This document shows positions 43,099 to 51,362 of a DNA stretch of 64,000 bases, in pieces; the stretch's first letter is position 1, and each line of letters opens with the position of its first letter. The notes below the pieces were generated by a model. That model was given only the letters and a program-made list of their open reading frames with translations, was not told where the DNA came from and did not search any database. The stretch lies in assembly GCA_913776615.1 (NCBI GenBank), contig CAJYPK010000001.1:124001-188000 (forward strand), in the 5' to 3' direction. The stretch comes from an uncultured Hymenobacter sp. (GTDB taxonomy: Bacteria > Bacteroidota > Bacteroidia > Cytophagales > Hymenobacteraceae). The translations under genes and the position numbers were made by a program.

Positions 43099-43680
43099 TT
43101 ATTCGCGCACTACTTCCAACGCGCCACCAGCGCCCAGGCGCACGATGCGGGAGGGCGCGACGCGCGTTGCGTCATCCTGGCGCCAGTTCACCACGTAGTC
43201 GACCCCGCGCACGATGGCTGGGCTCACTTCGCTGAAGACCGCCGGGGTCGGCTCACCGGTTTTATTAGCCGAGGTACTTACCAAGCCGTGGCCGAGACGG
43301 CGCACTACTTTGTGACAGAATTCATCCTGAACCACGCGCAGGCCAACCGTGCCATCGGGCGCAACCAGATTGGGCGCAACAGCGCGGCTAGCGGGCAAAA
43401 TGTATGTAGTGGGCCGCGCTTGGGTCGTCAGGGCAGCTTCCAGCTCGGCGGGCACCTCGGCGGCGTAACGGCGCAGCATATCCAAGTCGGCTACCAGAAC
43501 AATGCTGGGCGTACCCTCGGCGCGCCCCTTAAGCTTATAAAGCTTTTCGACGGCCCGGGGCACCTCAGCATCGCAGCCCAGGCCCCACACGGTATCGGTG
43601 GGGTACAGGATAACCTGCTGGGCCAGCAGCACGTCGACGGCGCTGTCTACTTCCTGGCGAAAGAAATTCATTGATGACAT
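43099..43680 (-). CDS. tsaC: L-threonylcarbamoyladenylate synthase (YrdC/Sua5 family)
   Basis: Enzyme of 193 residues that makes threonylcarbamoyl-AMP from Thr, bicarbonate and ATP for the t6A37 modification of tRNA. YrdC-fold motifs are ILYPTDTVWGLGCDAE, LYKLKGRAEG (with the KRxxxxP-type site altered to KGRAEGTPSIVL), PTTYILPA, GTVGLRVV and GLVSTSANKTGEP. The length matches the short TsaC/YrdC form rather than Sua5 with its extra C-terminal domain. ATG 43680 fits the family; the longer in-frame start at 43755 adds unrelated residues. It converges on the T9SS cargo gene. Confidence 0.9.
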   Translation of the reverse strand: MSSMNFFRQEVDSAVDVLLAQQVILYPTDTVWGLGCDAEVPRAVEKLYKLKGRAEGTPSIVLVADLDMLRRYAAEVPAELEAALTTQARPTTYILPASRAVAPNLVAPDGTVGLRVVQDEFCHKVVRRLGHGLVSTSANKTGEPTPAVFSEVSPAIVRGVDYVVNWRQDDATRVAPSRIVRLGAGGALEVVRE

Positions 43681-43811
43681 AATACTAGTAAGTTGAGAAT
43701 GGAAGGGCCAGCACTGCCTGTCGGTTGCCTGGCGAGAACGCGTATGCAAGCACATCCACGCAGGGTGGAGGCCGTTCGGCTACGCAACCGCAAAGATGCA
43801 ATTTTCTCCCT

Positions 43812-43971
43812 ATGGCTCCCTCCCCCCATCACCCACACCTATAAGTCGCCCACGCTACGCATTGCCTACGAGCGGCGCGGTGCAACCCAGTCTCGCATAG
43901 CGCTGCTGCACGACTTTCCCAATGACTTACGCACGCGGGACGTCGTAGCTGAACAGCGGTACACTCTATGA
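43812..43971 (+). pseudogene. Degenerate N-terminal relic of an alpha/beta-hydrolase gene
   Basis: In the frame that ends at 43971 one reads ITHTYKSPTLRIAYERRGAT then IALLHDFPNDLRTRDVVAEQ, which matches the start of alpha/beta hydrolases (typically LRIAYE..G, LLHGFPNDxRTWDxVAEQ). The oxyanion HGFP is HDFP, and RTW is RTR. An ATG at 43812 is out of frame with this by one base in the C run near 43819-43827; deleting one C joins them as MAPSPITHTYKSP. After DVVAEQ the similarity stops. So it is truncated, frameshifted and carries substitutions in conserved residues. Confidence rests on the short but characteristic motif. Confidence 0.55.
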
Positions 43972-44040
43972 AACAGAAAAGGCTACCAACAGGTAACCCT
44001 TTCTGTTGAAAGACAAGCGGTACAAAAGCTAGTCAGCCCG

Positions 44041-44098
44041 CCGCCGCAGGCAGGCGGGCGTATCCCCGAAATCCGTTTAATCCGTTAAATCTGCGGTC
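44041..44098. repeat. ccgcagattt-family repeat (minus orientation)
   Basis: Read on the minus strand this is gaccgcagatttaacggatt, then aaacggatttcggggat, then a gcccg-rich tail. It matches the tandem pair at 50949-51061 over about 57 bp. It encodes the last residues (TADLTD) and stop of methylmalonyl-CoA epimerase. Confidence 0.75.
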
Positions 44099-44490
44099 TG
44101 GCAGAGCTCCACCAGTACTCCCCCGGCGCTTCTAGGATGCACGAAGCACACTAGCTTATTGTCGGCCCCGCGCTTGGGCGCCTCATTGAGCAGCGTGAAG
44201 CCTTCGGCCCGCAGCCGGGCCATCTCGGCCTCGATGTCATCCACTTCGAAGGCTACGTGGTGAATGCCCTCGGGCTTCTTTTCCAGAAATTTTGAGATGG
44301 CGCTGTCGGGGCTGGTACCGGCTAGCAGCTCAATTTTGGAACCGCCGACCTGGAAGAAAACCGTATCGACGGCCTCGCTGGCTACGTGCTCAGTTTTGTA
44401 GGGCGGCTGACCCAGCAGGCGGGTGTAGAGCTCGGTGGCGGCGGCCAGGTCGCGCACGGCCAGGCCCAGGTGTTCGAGGTTAGTAAGCAT
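44077..44490 (-). CDS. mce: Methylmalonyl-CoA epimerase
   Basis: Glyoxalase/VOC-fold enzyme of 137 residues that interconverts (2R)- and (2S)-methylmalonyl-CoA in the propionyl/succinyl-CoA pathway. The metal-ligand regions are visible: [19 protein letters not shown] (His), [19 protein letters not shown] (His) and VLVELCQ (Glu). [20 protein letters not shown] is typical. ATG 44490 matches the family start; an in-frame ATG at 44523 would add 11 residues. The final TADLTD and stop are encoded by an intergenic repeat, so the natural C-terminus seems to have been replaced or extended by it. Divergent from iscS. Confidence 0.92.
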   Translation of the reverse strand: MLTNLEHLGLAVRDLAAATELYTRLLGQPPYKTEHVASEAVDTVFFQVGGSKIELLAGTSPDSAISKFLEKKPEGIHHVAFEVDDIEAEMARLRAEGFTLLNEAPKRGADNKLVCFVHPRSAGGVLVELCQTADLTD

Positions 44491-44623
44491 GAGAGGAAGC
44501 CAGCGGATAAGCTGGTTGGACAAAGCTACCGGTGCGGCTGGCAGCCAGCCGGGCAGTGCGTACTTTTAGACGAATTCCAGCTATTTTTGTGGATTCCAAA
44601 AAACTGTTTAGGCCAAAATTCTG

Positions 44624-44652
44624 TTTCACGGACAGTCAATCGCCTACTTTCG
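44624..44652 (+). promoter_or_regulatory. Candidate promoter of iscS
   Basis: TTTC at 44624-44627 and TActTTCG at 44645-44652, 17 bp apart, are each one mismatch from the Bacteroidota -33 (TTTG) and -7 (TAnnTTTG) elements. They lie 30 bp before the iscS ATG. Weak motif evidence only. Confidence 0.35.
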
Positions 44653-44682
44653 CATTTACTTAGCAACATCCAGCCCAGCACC

Positions 44683-45897
44683 ATGCTTAAGCTACCTATC
44701 TACTTGGACAACAACGCCACTACGCCGCTCGATCCGCGCGTGCTGGAGGCCATGATGCCCTACCTGACCGACGTATTCGGCAACGCGGCTTCGCGCAATC
44801 ACCCCTTCGGCTGGGCGGCAGAAGAAGGCGTGGATTACGCCCGCGAGCAAATCAGCCAGCTCATCAACTGCGACCCCAAGGAGATTATCTTCACCAGCGG
44901 CGCGACGGAGAGCGATAACCTCGGCATCAAGGGGGTGTTTGAGATGTACAGCCAGCGCGGCAATCACATCATTACTACCACCACCGAGCACAAGGCTGTG
45001 CTCGATACCTGCAAGCACATTGAGAAGCTCGGCGGCAAGGTGACCTACCTGCCCGTGAATGAGCAGGGCCTCATCAGCCTGGAGGAACTCGAAGCTGCCA
45101 TGACGCCCCAGACCATTCTGGTGACCATCATGTACGGCAACAACGAGACGGGCACGGTGCAGCCCATCCGCGAAATCGCCGCTATCGCCCACAAGCACGG
45201 CGCACTGTTCATGAGCGATGGTACCCAGGCGGTGGGTAAAATCCCGGTTGACGTGCAAGCCGACGGCATCGACCTGATGGCTTTCACCGCCCACAAAATG
45301 TACGGCCCCAAGGGCGTAGGTGCCCTGTATGTGCGCCGCAAAAACCCGCGCGTGAAAGTAACAGCCCAGATGGACGGCGGCGGCCACGAGCGCGGCATGC
45401 GCTCGGGTACGCTCAACGTGCCCGGCATCGTGGGCTTCGGCAAGGCTTGCGAACTGGCTCGCCTCGAAATGGCCGCCGACGCCGAGCGCCTCAGCAAGCT
45501 GCGCGATAAGCTCGAAAAAGAGCTGCTGACCCTGGAAGAAAGCTACGTGAATGGCTCGGTAGAGCACCGCCTGCCCCACGTTACGAACATCAGCTTCAAA
45601 TACGTGGAGGGTGAGGGCCTGATGATGGGTGTGAAAGACCTGGCCGTATCGTCGGGCTCGGCCTGCACCAGCGCCTCGCTGGAGCCCAGCTACGTGCTCA
45701 AGGCCCTGGGCCTGAGCGACGACCTGGCCCACAGCAGCCTGCGCTTCGGCCTGAGCCGCTTCACCACCGAGGAGCAGATTGACTACGCCATCAACCACGT
45801 GAAAGAGGCCGTCACCAAGCTCCGCGAAATGTCGCCCCTGTGGGAGATGCACAAAGAAGGCATCGACCTCAACACCATCGAGTGGGCAGAGCACTAA
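44683..45897 (+). CDS. iscS: Cysteine desulfurase IscS
   Basis: PLP enzyme of 404 residues that takes sulfur from cysteine and passes it to IscU and other acceptors. It opens with [16 protein letters not shown]. It has the PLP-binding Lys205 in [16 protein letters not shown], the conserved [12 protein letters not shown] and [16 protein letters not shown] region, and the catalytic loop Cys328 in [17 protein letters not shown] (long-loop group I form). The C-terminal tail ending [18 protein letters not shown] is the IscU-docking type. A start further upstream in frame is possible but homology begins at ATG 44683. The iscU gene follows after a 112-bp repeat-filled spacer. Confidence 0.97.
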   Translation: MLKLPIYLDNNATTPLDPRVLEAMMPYLTDVFGNAASRNHPFGWAAEEGVDYAREQISQLINCDPKEIIFTSGATESDNLGIKGVFEMYSQRGNHIITTTTEHKAVLDTCKHIEKLGGKVTYLPVNEQGLISLEELEAAMTPQTILVTIMYGNNETGTVQPIREIAAIAHKHGALFMSDGTQAVGKIPVDVQADGIDLMAFTAHKMYGPKGVGALYVRRKNPRVKVTAQMDGGGHERGMRSGTLNVPGIVGFGKACELARLEMAADAERLSKLRDKLEKELLTLEESYVNGSVEHRLPHVTNISFKYVEGEGLMMGVKDLAVSSGSACTSASLEPSYVLKALGLSDDLAHSSLRFGLSRFTTEEQIDYAINHVKEAVTKLREMSPLWEMHKEGIDLNTIEWAEH

Positions 45898-45902
45898 TTT
45901 TT

Positions 45903-46003
45903 TAGTTATGAGTTAGAAGTTATGAGTTAGGAGTTGGCTCATTGCCGCTCGTTTGTCTCATACTCTTTCCAACTCATAATTCATAACTTCTAACTCATAA
46001 CTC
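45903..46003. repeat. Low-complexity inverted repeat between iscS and iscU
   Basis: Left part gttatgagttagaagttatg with gagttaggagttgg, right part ccaactcataattcataact with tctaactcataac. The two halves are largely complementary around 45940-45965. It belongs to the same family as 1210-1349 and 52803-52860. Confidence 0.75.
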
Positions 46004-46009
46004 AAAACA

Positions 46010-46426
46010 ATGGCTTACTCCGATAAGGTAATCGACCATTACAGCAACCCCCGCAACGTGGGCACGCTGGACAAAAGCAAAAAGACGGTGGGCACCGGCC
46101 TGGTAGGCGCTCCCGAGTGCGGCGACGTAATGCGCCTGCAAATCGAGGTAGATGAGGCCACCAACACCATCACCGACGCCAAGTTCAAGACCTTCGGCTG
46201 CGGCTCGGCCATCGCCTCGTCGAGCCTGGCTACCGAGTGGCTGAAAGGCAAAACGGTGGATGAGGCCCTGGCCATCGACAACATGGAGATTGTGGAAGAG
46301 CTGGCCCTGCCGCCCGTTAAAATCCACTGCTCAGTACTGGCCGAGGATGCCATCAAAATGGCGATCAACGACTACCGCGTGAAAAACGGCCTGCCGGCGC
46401 TGGAGTTGGAGAAGTCGCACCACTAG
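46010..46426 (+). CDS. iscU: Fe-S cluster assembly scaffold IscU
   Basis: Scaffold protein of 138 residues on which [2Fe-2S] clusters are built from IscS sulfur. It starts AYSDKVIDHYSNPRNVG. The three cluster Cys are present: Cys37 (PECGDVM), Cys64 (FGCGSAIASSS) and Cys107 (KIHCSVLAEDAI). The Asp next to the first Cys (GDV) is the usual one. The chaperone-binding LPPVK motif precedes Cys107 (ALPPVKIHC), although no hscA or hscB is in the window. Probably co-transcribed with iscS despite the repeat between them. Confidence 0.97.
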   Translation: MAYSDKVIDHYSNPRNVGTLDKSKKTVGTGLVGAPECGDVMRLQIEVDEATNTITDAKFKTFGCGSAIASSSLATEWLKGKTVDEALAIDNMEIVEELALPPVKIHCSVLAEDAIKMAINDYRVKNGLPALELEKSHH

Positions 46427-46429
46427 TCG

Positions 46430-46530
46430 GTGAGGAAGTAAAAGGTGATGGGGTGAGGAGGTAATGGGCTGCGGCTTATAACCTCCCCACCCCATCACTT
46501 TTTATCCCCTTACCCCCTTACCTCCTCACT
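46430..46530. repeat. GA/CT-rich low-complexity inverted repeat after iscU
   Basis: Left part 46430-46462 (gtgaggaagtaaaaggtgat then ggggtgaggaggt) is mirrored by 46481-46505 and by a further copy of acctcctcac to 46530. The arrangement resembles the taactcataac blocks but uses ggtgagg words. It may act as a weak terminator. Confidence 0.6.
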
Positions 46531-46560
46531 TTTTTCGTTATTTAGAATCCTTCTTAGCGG

Positions 46561-46568
46561 TATCTTTG
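46561..46568 (+). promoter_or_regulatory. Consensus -7 box upstream of iscA
   Basis: TAtcTTTG matches TAnnTTTG fully, 70 bp before the iscA ATG. A TTCG at 46534-46537 could be the -33 element at a rather long 23-bp spacing. It implies iscA has its own promoter after the hairpin. Confidence 0.5.
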
Positions 46569-46638
46569 TTGTACCAGCGCCGCCCGCCCTGTAGCGCGTC
46601 CGGTGGCCATTGTTTTTAATTTTTCTGCCAGTAGCGAT

Positions 46639-46965
46639 ATGATAACCGTTTCGGATAAAGCCAAAGAGAAAGTTGAGCACCTGATGCGCGATGCGGAGCT
46701 CGACAGCACCTATCGCCTACGGGCCTCCGTAGCCGGGGGCGGTTGCTCAGGCCTGAGCTACAAGCTGGATTTTGACAACGAGACTCGCCCGATGGATCAG
46801 GAATTTGAGGACAAGGGCATCCGGGTGGTGGTAGACATGAAAAGCTTTTTGTACTTAGCCGGCACCGAACTCGATTTTTCGGACGGCCTGAATGGGAAAG
46901 GCTTCCAATTTCATAACCCAAATGCCTCGCGCTCTTGTGGCTGCGGCGAGAGTTTCTCGGTGTAG
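46639..46965 (+). CDS. iscA: IscA/ErpA-type Fe-S assembly protein
   Basis: A-type carrier of 108 residues that hands Fe-S clusters to target proteins. It begins MITVSDKAKEKVEHLM and has the three conserved Cys: Cys36 in AGGGCSGLSYKL, and Cys100 and Cys102 in RSCGCGESF. A GTG at 46603 would add 12 residues not typical for the family. ATG 46639 matches the normal start. It is the third isc gene after iscS and iscU, likely with its own promoter at 46561, and is followed by a strong terminator. Confidence 0.95.
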   Translation: MITVSDKAKEKVEHLMRDAELDSTYRLRASVAGGGCSGLSYKLDFDNETRPMDQEFEDKGIRVVVDMKSFLYLAGTELDFSDGLNGKGFQFHNPNASRSCGCGESFSV

Positions 46966-46984
46966 CCAGCTTTTATAAATAACT

Positions 46985-47027
46985 ATAAAAAAAGCTCCTG
47001 CGCAAGGCACGCAGGGGCTTTTTTTAT
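46985..47027 (+). terminator. Rho-independent terminator after iscA
   Basis: A long stem (ataaaaaaagctcctgcg 46985-47002 with its near-complement to 47027, one G-U pair) and a 7-nt loop are followed by a T-rich tail. It is 20 bp after the stop. Confidence 0.88.
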
Positions 47028-47094
47028 ATATTGCAGCCGTAGCGAAGCGTAGTCGGGCTGACTGCCTTCGCACTGCCTTCGTACACGCGCTTGC

Positions 47095-50000
47095 ATGGCC
47101 CCCGTCACTTCCGTTTTTGCTTTTTCCGAGACGGATGCGCTGCTGCAAGCTACGCTGGCAGTGTCGGTAACGGCCATCAACCTGCTGCGCCCGCTGCTGA
47201 ATGAGCGGGAAGAAATCGTCGATTTTCGGCTGGAATACGTCAATCCGGCGGGCCAGCGCCTGGCCGGCCTACCCGAGCGACCCGCCGAAACGCTGTGCAC
47301 GCTGTTTCCTCACGCACAGGAAAACGGGCTGCTGGCTTTCTACCGCCGCGTCTTTGAAACCGGAACGCCGGGCAACCACGATTTTATTTATCCAGCCGCG
47401 GAGCACGCTACTTTTTACGTGGTAGCCGCGCAACGCAGCGGGCCGCTACTGGTGGTGAGCTTGGCCAATAGCGCCAGCCTCGACCAATCGGCCGTGGCGC
47501 AGGCGCTGCAAGCCAGCCAGGCCCGGGAAATTCAGGCCCGACAAGCTGCTGAGCGCGAGCGCAACCTGCTTGATGCCATTATTTCCCAGGCGCCGGTGGC
47601 CATCGGCTTATTTCAGGGAGAAGCGCAGGTGGTGGCCTTGGCCAACGAGCAATTGTGCGCCATGTGGGATACCATGCCTGCCCAAGTGCTGGGCCGCCCT
47701 CTCCTGGAAGGCGTGCCTACCCTACGCAACCAGGGCTTTACGGAGCTGATGGCGGAAGTGGCCCGCACGGGCGTTCCCTTCGTAGGGCGCGAAGTGGCGG
47801 CGCAGCTACCGCGCGGCGGCCGGCTCGAAACCAGCTACTACAACTTTGTGTATCAGCCGCTCTACAATGCGGCGGGTGCGCTGCTGGGTGTGCTCGACAT
47901 CGCGACCGAAGTGACGGAGCAGGTACGGAGCCGCCAGAAAGTACAAGCGCTGAATGAGGAATTGGCAGCGGCCAACGCGGCGCTGCACACCGCCAACGAG
48001 GAGCTTTTCATTAATAATCAAGAGCTAACCTACGCGCAGCAGCAATATCGCCAGCTCAATCAGGAGTTGGAGAGCTGGGTAGCTGAGCGCACCAGCGACC
48101 TGCTGGCGGCCCGCCACGAGGCCGAACACCAGCGGCAGCGACTGGAGCGCTTCTTTAGCCAGGCCCCGGCGGCAATCTGCATCTTAGATGGCCCCGCGTT
48201 CGTCTTCGAGCTCGTGAATGAAGTGTACCAGCGGCTATTTCCGGGGCGCGCCCTGCGGGGCCGGCCGCTGCTGGAAGCCCTACCCGAACTGGCTGGCCAG
48301 CCGGTATGGCACACGCTGCAAGAGGTGTACGCCACGGGGCGTACGCACGAGGCAATCGGCGTGCGCATACCAGTAGCCAAGTACGAGGGTGGGGAACCGG
48401 AAGATTTTTATTTGCACTACATCCAGCAGGCGCGCTACGACGAACACGGAGTCATTGACGGCGTACTCGTTTTTGCCCTTGACATGACCGAGCAGGTACT
48501 AGCCCAGCAGCGGGCCGCGGCCCTGCAAGCCGAGGTGCTGGCCAGCGCCCAACAACGGGCCGCCGAGCGCGAAAGTCTGTACAGCATTTTTGAGAATACC
48601 GCGGCCATCATTTGCCTGCTGCGGGGGCCAGAGCACCGCATCGACTACTACAACCCGGCTTATCAGAAGCTGCTCGGGGGGCGGGCGCTACGAGGACGCA
48701 CCATCGCGGAAAGCCACTCGGACGCGGAAAACCAGCTTTTTATCCCCTTACTCGACCAGGTGTACCGCACGGGCGAGGCCTTTTCCGGTAATGAGCTGCC
48801 GTTTGAGGTGCTGGCCGGCGAGGGCCAGCCACCCCACACGGTGTACCTGGATTTTACCTACCAGGTTTACCAGGAGGGCGGGCAGACAGTGGGCATTACC
48901 GCCTTTGCCTACGATGTGACGGAGCAGGTGCTGGCCCGTCAGCAGCGGGCCGCCCAGCAGCAGCAATTAGCCGAGCTGTTTGAGCAAGCCCCGGTCGCCA
49001 TTGCGGTATTGCGCGGGACCGATTACGTTATCGACGTAACTAACTCCCTGATGAGCAACATATGGGGGCGCCGTCAAGACGAAGTAGTGGGCCGCCCGCT
49101 GCTGGCAGCCCTGCCGGAAGTCCGCACCCAAGGCTTTGTGGAGATTCTGGATAACGTACTACGCAAAGGTGAAGCCTTCGTGGCGCACGAAGTACCGGCC
49201 CGGCTGGAGCGCCAGGGCCGCCCGGCAACTATCTACCTCAACTTTGTCTACCAGCCGCTCCGCGACGCCCGGGGGGTGGTCACGGGGGTGGCCGTGGTGG
49301 CGACGGAAGTAAGCGAGCAAGTGACGGCCCGGCGGCAGGTAGCCCAGGCCAACGAGCGGCTGCACGCCAGCAACGCGGAGCTGGATACGACCAACCAACG
49401 CCTGCTGCGCACCAACGCGGACCTGGATAATTTTATTTATACCGCCTCGCACGACCTCAAGGCCCCCATCACCAATATCGAGGGCTTGTTGACGGCGCTG
49501 CAGGAGCAGCTACCGGCCAGCGTGCGGCAGGCCGAGCAGGTGCTCCCGCTGCTGCTCATGATGAGCGGCGCCGTGGAGCGCTTCCAGAAAACCATCGCCC
49601 ACCTGACGGACATCTCCCGGCTCCAGCAGGCGCACGCGCAGCCTCCCGAGGAAGTCGCCCTGGCCCAGATCGTGGAGGAAGTGAGCCTCGACCTCGCCCC
49701 CGAGCTGACCGCCACGCAGGCGCACCTGGTCATCGACGTAGCCCGCTGCCCCACCGTCTCGTTTTCGCCTAAAAACCTGCGCAGTATCGTTTACAACCTG
49801 CTCAGCAATGCGCTGAAATACCGCGCTCCCGACCGCCGGCCCGTGGTGCAGCTGCGCTGCCACACCAGCCACTCACAGGTAATTCTGGAAGTGCAGGACA
49901 ACGGCCTGGGCTTGAGCGAAGCCCAGCAAAACCAGCTTTTTATGATGTTTCAGCGCCTGCATAGCCACGTCGATGGCTCGGGCATCGGGCTGTACATGGT

Positions 50001-50100
50001 AAAGAAAATAGTGGAAAACGCGGGCGGTACCATCACGGTGCAGAGCACGGTGGGCGTGGGCTCCACGTTTACGGTGACGCTACCCCGGCCGGGGGGCTAG
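47095..50100 (+). CDS. Soluble histidine kinase with five PAS-like domains
   Basis: Cytosolic sensor kinase of 1001 residues with no membrane segment. PAS-like units are visible near residues 25-130, 155-275, 355-475, 500-625 and 630-750. Each of the later four begins with a variant of F-QAPVAI and ends in the PAC-like pattern VTEQV. A coiled coil (LNEELAAANAALHTANEEL) sits at about 280-350. The kinase core has TASHDLKAPITNIEG with His786, N-box LLSNALKYRAPD and G-boxes QDNGLGLSE and GSGIGLYMVKKIVE. It is related in its linker and H-box to the REC-kinase at 25500. No response regulator is adjacent. It probably senses small ligands or redox. Confidence 0.92.
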   Translation: MAPVTSVFAFSETDALLQATLAVSVTAINLLRPLLNEREEIVDFRLEYVNPAGQRLAGLPERPAETLCTLFPHAQENGLLAFYRRVFETGTPGNHDFIYPAAEHATFYVVAAQRSGPLLVVSLANSASLDQSAVAQALQASQAREIQARQAAERERNLLDAIISQAPVAIGLFQGEAQVVALANEQLCAMWDTMPAQVLGRPLLEGVPTLRNQGFTELMAEVARTGVPFVGREVAAQLPRGGRLETSYYNFVYQPLYNAAGALLGVLDIATEVTEQVRSRQKVQALNEELAAANAALHTANEELFINNQELTYAQQQYRQLNQELESWVAERTSDLLAARHEAEHQRQRLERFFSQAPAAICILDGPAFVFELVNEVYQRLFPGRALRGRPLLEALPELAGQPVWHTLQEVYATGRTHEAIGVRIPVAKYEGGEPEDFYLHYIQQARYDEHGVIDGVLVFALDMTEQVLAQQRAAALQAEVLASAQQRAAERESLYSIFENTAAIICLLRGPEHRIDYYNPAYQKLLGGRALRGRTIAESHSDAENQLFIPLLDQVYRTGEAFSGNELPFEVLAGEGQPPHTVYLDFTYQVYQEGGQTVGITAFAYDVTEQVLARQQRAAQQQQLAELFEQAPVAIAVLRGTDYVIDVTNSLMSNIWGRRQDEVVGRPLLAALPEVRTQGFVEILDNVLRKGEAFVAHEVPARLERQGRPATIYLNFVYQPLRDARGVVTGVAVVATEVSEQVTARRQVAQANERLHASNAELDTTNQRLLRTNADLDNFIYTASHDLKAPITNIEGLLTALQEQLPASVRQAEQVLPLLLMMSGAVERFQKTIAHLTDISRLQQAHAQPPEEVALAQIVEEVSLDLAPELTATQAHLVIDVARCPTVSFSPKNLRSIVYNLLSNALKYRAPDRRPVVQLRCHTSHSQVILEVQDNGLGLSEAQQNQLFMMFQRLHSHVDGSGIGLYMVKKIVENAGGTITVQSTVGVGSTFTVTLPRPGG

Positions 50101-50119
50101 CCCGGGGTCATTCCCGAGC

Positions 50120-50947
50120 CTACTCCCACAGCGGGTAGTGTTCCAGCTGCACTTCCTGGCCGAAAAACAGCCGGGTACTCTCCTCGAACGAGCGCGTAAA
50201 ATCGCTGACGTAGAAGTGATGGGCCGGCGCGGCCTCGTTGGGGCGGGCTAGCAGCAGGCGGCCCGCCAGGGCCTCGGCCACGGTGTTGGCTACCACGTCG
50301 GAGGGGTCGAGCACGGCCACGCGCCCTTGGTAATAGGCCTCGATCTGGGGCTTGATGAGGGGAAAATGCGTGCAGGCCAGCAGCAGCGCGTCGATGCCTT
50401 GCAGCGTGGCATGCTCGAGGTAGGCCCGAATAATTTCCTCCGATACGCGGCCGTTGAAGAAGCCCTCCTCTATCATGGGCACGAGCAGCGGGGTAGCCAG
50501 CGCGTGCAGGTCTACCCCCAGGTCGAGCTGGTCAATTTTTTTGCGGTAGATGTTGGAGCCCACCGTTTGCTTGGTGCCGATGAGGCCCACCGGCCGCCCC
50601 TCGTACTGTCGCCCTACGTAGGCCACTACCGGATCTATCATCCCCACTACCAAGGCTTTGGAGCCTACATATTCGCGCACTAGCTCGTAGGCAGCGGCAC
50701 TGGCCGAATTGCAGGCGATGAGGATGAGCTTGCAGTGCTGGCGTAGCAGCACATCGCAAATTTTTACGGCGTAGGCTTGAATGGCCGCGGTGCTTTTCTC
50801 CCCGTAGGGCAGGTGGGCGGTATCACCGAAATATACCAATCGCTCGTGGGGTAGCCGCTGGGCCACCGCCCGGGCTACGGTAAGGCCACCAATGCCCGAG
50901 TCGAAAATACCAATGGGCCGGGCGGCTAGATCAGGGGTAACAGTCAT
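50120..50947 (-). CDS. murI: Glutamate racemase MurI
   Basis: Cofactor-free racemase of 275 residues that makes D-glutamate for peptidoglycan. It shows IGIFDSGIGGLTVARAV, YFGDTAHLPYGEKS, the first catalytic Cys in LIACNSASAAAYE and the second in LLLACTHFPLI. The final VQLEHYPLWE is typical of Bacteroidota forms. Its ATG is immediately preceded (on the minus strand) by a ccgcagattt-type tandem repeat, so its promoter must lie in or beyond that repeat. It converges on the five-PAS kinase gene. Confidence 0.96.
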   Translation of the reverse strand: MTVTPDLAARPIGIFDSGIGGLTVARAVAQRLPHERLVYFGDTAHLPYGEKSTAAIQAYAVKICDVLLRQHCKLILIACNSASAAAYELVREYVGSKALVVGMIDPVVAYVGRQYEGRPVGLIGTKQTVGSNIYRKKIDQLDLGVDLHALATPLLVPMIEEGFFNGRVSEEIIRAYLEHATLQGIDALLLACTHFPLIKPQIEAYYQGRVAVLDPSDVVANTVAEALAGRLLLARPNEAAPAHHFYVSDFTRSFEESTRLFFGQEVQLEHYPLWE

Positions 50948-50948
50948 T

Positions 50949-51061
50949 GACCGCAGATTTAACGGATTTAACGGATTTCGGGGATGCGCCCGTTGGCCTG
51001 CGGCGGACCGCAGATTTAACGGATTTAACGGATTTTGGGGATGCGGCCGTTGGTGGTGGCG
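50949..51061. repeat. Tandem duplication of the ccgcagattt repeat upstream of murI
   Basis: Two units (50949-51005 and 51006-51061) each start gaccgcagatttaacggatt, then taacggatt, a ggggatgcg segment and a cgttgg tail, and are nearly identical. A third, diverged copy in the other orientation is at 44041-44098. The first unit touches the murI start codon. Confidence 0.85.
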
Positions 51062-51116
51062 GCGGGCGGGCTATGGGGTTTGTTTTTTAGTATTTCCCCT
51101 TTACTTTCAAGGTGCT

Positions 51117-51350
51117 ATGAGCACCGTATTACATGAAATAGACGAGGCCCTGGCGGTCTTTCGGCAGCGGTCCCAGGCTCGGCCGGTGGCCGTGTACCTG
51201 GGTGAGCGCAAGTTTACCCAGCTTATCCTGGACGTGGCGCGGCTGGGTGCGCCGCCAGCCCTGAGTACCGACGCGGGGCGGCCCCGCACCTACCGCAACC
51301 TGGAGCTACTGCGGGATGAGATTCACGTCGATGCGCTGCGTATCATCTAA
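51117..51350 (+). CDS. Small hypothetical protein
   Basis: Open frame of 77 residues (STVLHEIDEALAVFRQRSQA, YLGERKFTQLILDVARLG, ending IHVDALRII). It has the same codon bias as neighbouring genes, and mixed helix and strand character without a signal. A promoter-like pair TTTG (51079-51082) and TActTTCA (51102-51109), spaced 19 bp, sits just before the ATG, which supports it being real. No family recognised. It converges with the acetyltransferase gene. Confidence 0.6.
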   Translation: MSTVLHEIDEALAVFRQRSQARPVAVYLGERKFTQLILDVARLGAPPALSTDAGRPRTYRNLELLRDEIHVDALRII

Positions 51351-51362
51351 GCTTACACGGGG

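Noticed and set aside
50949..51061. Tandem repeat as a CRISPR array
   Set aside because: Only two units, no unique spacers between them, no cas genes; it is a tandem copy of an intergenic element.
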